DNA of 64,000 nucleotides, taken from Chloroflexota bacterium (GTDB lineage Bacteria > Chloroflexota > Anaerolineae > Aggregatilineales > Phototrophicaceae). Under the pieces are notes generated by a model. That model saw only the letters and a list, made by a program, of their open reading frames with translations, had not been told where the DNA came from and did no database searches. A program made the translations under genes and the position numbers. The stretch spans positions 1 through 64,000 of the forward strand of contig JAPOSR010000073.1 in assembly GCA_026709625.1 (NCBI GenBank). Reading direction: 5' to 3'. How positions within the stretch are numbered: position 1 is the first letter of the stretch; every line of letters starts with the position of its first letter. Shown here piece after piece: positions 59,358 to 64,000 of this stretch.

Positions 59358-61601
59358 GTGAGCAAGCATCCGTTGTTGGCGGGGTTGAACCCTCAGCAAA
59401 CCGCCGCCATCACCGCGGACATGGGGCCGGTGCTGGTGTTGGCTGGTCCGGGCAGCGGCAAGACCAGCGTGCTGACGCGGCGCATCGCCTGGCTGATACA
59501 AGAGCATGCTGTGCCGCATCATCGCATCATGGCGGTCACATTCACCAACAAGGCGGCTGGCGAAATGCGCTCGCGGGTCGAGAAGCTGCTGGACAGCAAA
59601 CTGCGCGGCTTGCAGATCGGCACCTTTCATTCGACATGCGCGCGTTTCTTGCGGCGCGACGCCCAGGTCCTCGGTTATCGCGACAACTGGGTCATCTACG
59701 ACAGCGATGATTCGCAGCGGCTGATCAAGACGATCGTGGCTGAGCTGGGCTTTGACCCCAAAGAAAATCCGCCCCGGCGCATCCACAACAGAATCTCGGC
59801 CGCCAAGAACGAAATGATCTTGCCCAAAAGCTATCAGGCGACGAGCCGCTTTGATGAACGGGTGGCGCGCGTTTATGCCGCTTATCAGCAAGCCCTCAAG
59901 ACCGCCAACGCCATGGATTTTGGCGATTTGCTGCTGAATATGGCGCTGCTGCTGAAAAAGAGCGACCAAAGGCGCAAAGATTATCAAGAGCGCTTTTTGG
60001 CGGTGCTGGTCGATGAATTTCAAGATACCAACACGGTGCAATATCAACTGGTCAAGCTGCTGTCTGCGCCCCAGCAATTCGTCTTTGTGGTCGGCGATGA
60101 AGATCAGGCGATTTATCGTTTTCGCGGCGCAGATTATCGCAACCTGCTGCGTTTCCGCAAAGATTATCCCGAGCCGGCTGTCGTCTTGCTCGAGCAGACC
60201 TATCGCAGCACGCAGACTATCCTGGATGTCGCTGGCGCAGTCATCAGCAACAACCGCAATCGCACGCCTAAGAACTTGCATACCAACCGCGGACAGGGCA
60301 GGCCAATCGCTCTGCACGAAGCCGCCGACGAGCAATACGAAGCCGAATTTGTACTGGAGCAAGTGCGCAAGCTGCGCGAATCGGCGGGTATCGCCTACAG
60401 CGACATCGCCGTGATCTATCGCACGAACGCCCAGTCGCGCGCATTTGAAGAAGCGTTTATCCGCGCTCGCCTACCGCATGTTTTGCTGAGTGGCTTTGGC
60501 TTTTATCAGCGGCGCGAAATCAAAGATCTGCTGGCTTATCTACGGCTCATCTACAACCCGGACGATCGCGTCAGCTTTGAGCGCGTCATCAATACGCCGG
60601 CGCGCGGCATCGGCAAAAAGTCGCTGCAGGCATTTGCCGACTGGGTCGCCAGCGAAGACCTGGCGCTGAGAGACGCGCTCAACAAGCTGTATTTTGATGA
60701 AGCCATTCCCCTTTCTACAGCGGTCAAGGGCAGGTTCCTGCAATTTGTGAACCTGCTCGCGACCTGGACCGACATGGCGCAGCCGGGCGGCTTGGGCGAC
60801 CTGTTCCAGCACATTGTTGCGCAGACGCGTTATGATCTTCATCTTGAAAAGACCAGCCAGCACGAAGACGAAGCGCTGGACCGCGCGCAAAACCTGTCAG
60901 AGTTTTATGGCATGTTGATGAAGGCGGACGACAGCGGTCAGACTCTGCACGACTTTCTGGACGAGCGCACCCTGTATACCACCGCCGACAGCCTGGAAGC
61001 CGATGACGACAAGGTTCGCCTGTCGACTTTTCACAGCATCAAGGGGCTTGAGTTTCCGGCTGTTTTCATCACCGGGCTAGAGCAAGACAACCTGCCGCAC
61101 CGCAATGCCATCGCCGAAGGCAAAGAGGGTGTTGAAGAAGAATGCCGCCTCTTTTATGTGGGCATTACGCGCGCTGAAGACCATCTCTTCCTCAGTTATG
61201 CTATGCAGCGGTGCCCCTTTGGCGGCAGCAGCATCAATGGCACATCGCAATTTCTCGCCGATGTGCCCGCGCATTTGCTGGATGGCAGCCCGCTCGCGCT
61301 AGCCTACCTGCGCCAGGCTCGAGCTGTTGCCGCGCCGACTCACTGGGAACCGCGCCATCCTATCTTTGCGCGCAAACCGAAACATATCGCAGCCGGCAAC
61401 CAGGCAATTCGCTCGCAGTTCGCTGCCTTCAAAGCCCCGCAAAAGCCGACGCTGCGGGTTGGCTCGCGCGCTATGCACAAGCAATTTGGCAGCGGGCTGG
61501 TGATTGGCATCGACTCGGATGGCGACATCGTCAGCGTGTCTTTTGACCACGGCAATCTCAAGAAGGTCTTCGCCGAAGACCTCACCCCTCTCAGCGAATG
61601 A
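59358..61601 (+). CDS. UvrD/PcrA/Rep-type superfamily 1 DNA helicase
   Basis: LNPQQTAAITADMGPVLVLAGPGSGKTSVLTRRIAWL; LVDEFQDTNTVQYQL; VGDEDQAIYRFRGAD; STFHSIKGLEFPAVFITGLEQDNLPH. Confidence 0.96.
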   Translation: MSKHPLLAGLNPQQTAAITADMGPVLVLAGPGSGKTSVLTRRIAWLIQEHAVPHHRIMAVTFTNKAAGEMRSRVEKLLDSKLRGLQIGTFHSTCARFLRRDAQVLGYRDNWVIYDSDDSQRLIKTIVAELGFDPKENPPRRIHNRISAAKNEMILPKSYQATSRFDERVARVYAAYQQALKTANAMDFGDLLLNMALLLKKSDQRRKDYQERFLAVLVDEFQDTNTVQYQLVKLLSAPQQFVFVVGDEDQAIYRFRGADYRNLLRFRKDYPEPAVVLLEQTYRSTQTILDVAGAVISNNRNRTPKNLHTNRGQGRPIALHEAADEQYEAEFVLEQVRKLRESAGIAYSDIAVIYRTNAQSRAFEEAFIRARLPHVLLSGFGFYQRREIKDLLAYLRLIYNPDDRVSFERVINTPARGIGKKSLQAFADWVASEDLALRDALNKLYFDEAIPLSTAVKGRFLQFVNLLATWTDMAQPGGLGDLFQHIVAQTRYDLHLEKTSQHEDEALDRAQNLSEFYGMLMKADDSGQTLHDFLDERTLYTTADSLEADDDKVRLSTFHSIKGLEFPAVFITGLEQDNLPHRNAIAEGKEGVEEECRLFYVGITRAEDHLFLSYAMQRCPFGGSSINGTSQFLADVPAHLLDGSPLALAYLRQARAVAAPTHWEPRHPIFARKPKHIAAGNQAIRSQFAAFKAPQKPTLRVGSRAMHKQFGSGLVIGIDSDGDIVSVSFDHGNLKKVFAEDLTPLSE

Positions 61602-61635
61602 TGGCGGCGGCCAGGCGCGGCGCGGTTTCGCCAGC

Positions 61636-63309
61636 CTACGCCCCCGTGACCGCGCCGTCGTCCGCCTGCGAGACCAGCTTGGCATACTTCGCCATGACAC
61701 CCTTGCTGTAATTCGGCTGTGGCGCTCGCCAGGCTGCCCGCCGCGCAGTCAATTCATCTTCGCTTAGTTCCACTTGCAGCAGCCGCTGCGACACATCAAT
61801 GGTGATCATGTCGCCTTCTTGCAGCAGGGCGATGGGGCCGCCGACCGCCGCCTCGGGCGCGCAGTGGCCGATCATCAAGCCGCGCGTGCCGCCGCTGAAG
61901 CGGCCATCGGTGATCAAGCCGACCTTGCTGCCCAGCCCCTGTCCAAACAGCGCCGCCGTGATCTGCAGCATCTCGCGCATGCCAGGTCCGCCGACCGGCC
62001 CCTCGTAGCGGATGATCAAGACATCGCCTTCGACAATGTCGCGGTTGGAAACGGCTGCGAAGGCGGCTTCTTCGGTATCAAAAACGCGCGCTGGGCCCGT
62101 CAGCGCTGGTGGCGTATCTTTCAGTTTGACCACCGCGCCACCCGGAGCCAGGTTGCCGCCCAGCACCACCAGCCCGCCGCTGTCTTTGATCGGATTGTCC
62201 AGGTCGCGCACCACATCTTGTCCGGGCGTTTCGACCGCGTCGGCGCAAGCCTCGGACAAGGTCTGCCCGGTGACTGTTGGCGTATCGCCGCGCATATAGC
62301 CGCCATCAATCAGCCGATTGACGAGGATGGGCACGCCGCCAGCCCGAAACAAATCCAGCGCGACATAATTGCCGGTCGGGCGCATATCGCCGATGATGGG
62401 CGTGCGGCGGCTGATCTGCTCAATATCGTCCAGCGTGAAGTCGATGCCCGCCTCGCGCGCAAATGCCAGGCAGTGCAGGATGCTGTTGGTGCTGCCCGCG
62501 GTGGCCGCCGATGCCGCCAGCGAGTTTTCCAGCGAAGCCCGCGTCACCAACTGCGAGGGGCGGATGTCGCGCTTGAGGATGTCCAGCATGAGCGCGCCCG
62601 CATTGTAGGAAACTGCGCTTTTTTCTGGATCTTCGGCGGGCACATCGCCCATGCCCATGGGGCAGATGCCGATGATTTCGCTGATCATCGCCATGGTGTT
62701 GGCGGTGAATTGTCCGCCACAGGCGCCTGGTCCGGGGCAAGCCACATTTTCCACCGCCATCAATTCTTCATAAGTAATCTGCCCAGCCTGGAATTGCCCC
62801 AGCGCTTCGAAGACACTGACTAGGTCGACAGCGCGCCCATTGTGCGAGCCAGGATAAATCGTGCCGCCATATAACATCAGCGAAGGCAGGTCGAGGCGGA
62901 TCAGCGCCATGATGGTGCCGGGGATGGTCTTGTCGCAAGACGAAAGCGCCACCACGCCATCCAGCATATTCGACTTCGCCACCAGTTCGATGCTGTCGGC
63001 GATGACTTCGCGGCTGATGAGCGAGCCTTTCATGCCCTCGGTGCCCATGGTGATGCCGTCCGAGATGCTGACGGTGTTGAATTCAAAAGGCGTGCCGCCA
63101 GCTGCGCGGATGCCGCGCTTGACATCAGCCGCCAGCTTGCGCAGGTGAAAATTGCAAGGGCCGATCTCCGTCCAGGTGTTGGCGACGCCGATGAGCGGCT
63201 TGGCAAGAGCCTCGTCATCATAGCCGACTGCTTTGAGCATGGCGCGGGCGCCGGCGCGTTCGGCTCCGTGGACGAGGGCGCGGCTGCGGGTGTTGGGGGC
63301 GGCGGACAT
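61636..63309 (-). CDS. ilvD: Dihydroxy-acid dehydratase
   Basis: [76 protein letters not shown]. Confidence 0.97.
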   Translation of the reverse strand: MSAAPNTRSRALVHGAERAGARAMLKAVGYDDEALAKPLIGVANTWTEIGPCNFHLRKLAADVKRGIRAAGGTPFEFNTVSISDGITMGTEGMKGSLISREVIADSIELVAKSNMLDGVVALSSCDKTIPGTIMALIRLDLPSLMLYGGTIYPGSHNGRAVDLVSVFEALGQFQAGQITYEELMAVENVACPGPGACGGQFTANTMAMISEIIGICPMGMGDVPAEDPEKSAVSYNAGALMLDILKRDIRPSQLVTRASLENSLAASAATAGSTNSILHCLAFAREAGIDFTLDDIEQISRRTPIIGDMRPTGNYVALDLFRAGGVPILVNRLIDGGYMRGDTPTVTGQTLSEACADAVETPGQDVVRDLDNPIKDSGGLVVLGGNLAPGGAVVKLKDTPPALTGPARVFDTEEAAFAAVSNRDIVEGDVLIIRYEGPVGGPGMREMLQITAALFGQGLGSKVGLITDGRFSGGTRGLMIGHCAPEAAVGGPIALLQEGDMITIDVSQRLLQVELSEDELTARRAAWRAPQPNYSKGVMAKYAKLVSQADDGAVTGA

Positions 63310-63463
63310 GGGGGCGACTCCTTGTGCGCGGTCTGTGCTGGGGCGCATTGTAGCGTATGTTGGCGAATGAGGCACAGAGGCAGCGCGTCTTGAATGCAGG
63401 TTGCCAAAAGGCTACAATATAGAACAGTTGCGCACTAGCTGTAGTGGCGGAGATTGCTGACAA

Positions 63464-64000
63464 ATGGCTGATCCCAATTTCAAAAACCGCACGCTCTATC
63501 ACGGCGACAACCTCGAGTTTCTGCGCGGCATGAACAGCGAGACCGTGCACTTAATCGCCACCGACCCGCCCTTTAACAAGAACCGCGACTTTCACGCGAC
63601 GCCCGACAGCCTGGCCTCTGGCGCGCGCTTCAAGGATCGCTGGAGTTGGGACAAAGATGTGCACGAAGAATGGACGGACAGTATCCAGGACGATTGGCCC
63701 GCGGTCTGGGAAGTCATCGGGACGGCGCGGGCGGCTTATGGCGACGACATGGGCGCGTTCTTGTGCTGGCTGGGCGTGCGCCTGATGGAGATGCGGCGGA
63801 TTCTGCGGCAAGATGGCAGCATCTATCTGCACATTGACCACACGGCGCATGCCTATGTGAAGTGCCTGATGGACGCAATCTTTGGCAGGAAGCAGTTTAG
63901 GAACGAGATTGTATGGTCATATCAAGGCACAGGTCAGCCAAAGAACGCATTTAAGCGCAAACACGATACGATACTTTTCTATGCGAAGTCAGCAAAGTCA
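63464..64000 (+). CDS. Site-specific DNA-methyltransferase (N4/N6 amino type), truncated at window end
   Basis: MADPNFKNRTLYHGDNLEFLRGMNSETVHLIATDPPFNKNRDF...GSIYLHIDHTAHAYVKCLMDAIFGRKQFRNEIVWSY; DPPF motif; open to the window edge. Confidence 0.92.
   Translation, partial: MADPNFKNRTLYHGDNLEFLRGMNSETVHLIATDPPFNKNRDFHATPDSLASGARFKDRWSWDKDVHEEWTDSIQDDWPAVWEVIGTARAAYGDDMGAFLCWLGVRLMEMRRILRQDGSIYLHIDHTAHAYVKCLMDAIFGRKQFRNEIVWSYQGTGQPKNAFKRKHDTILFYAKSAKS

Overview
GC-rich bacterial chromosome segment, probably from an uncultured Chloroflexota-like organism (inferred from gene content and style only). It is densely coded, mostly with housekeeping and cell-envelope genes: a his cluster (hisD-hisC-hisB-hisN), two sugar/glycerol-phosphate-type ABC importers lacking ATPases, two class A PBPs, an LCP protein, an L,D-transpeptidase, sigA, glnA, hemC-hemD, uvrD/pcrA, ilvD, a MarR plus DrrAB-type exporter operon, one tRNA-Arg(ACG), and many secreted or lipoprotein genes. 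Accessory signals: (1) an AT-rich restriction-modification cassette whose nuclease is a clear EcoRV homologue; (2) a dispersed ~165-170 bp intergenic repeat family with inverted termini (GGGAGTGGTGA...TCACCACTCCC), MITE-like, with an apparent 8-bp target duplication at one copy, and another copy next to the C-terminal remnant of an IS1595/ISXO2-type transposase; (3) a tandem pair of small paralogous proteins of unrecognised family; (4) a putative lipoprotein gene with an 11-C tract in its 5' coding end (phase-variation candidate); (5) a degenerate-receiver/DUF309 fusion. No CRISPR array, rRNA or intact transposon was seen. All family calls are from reading motifs in the translations; no database search was possible.
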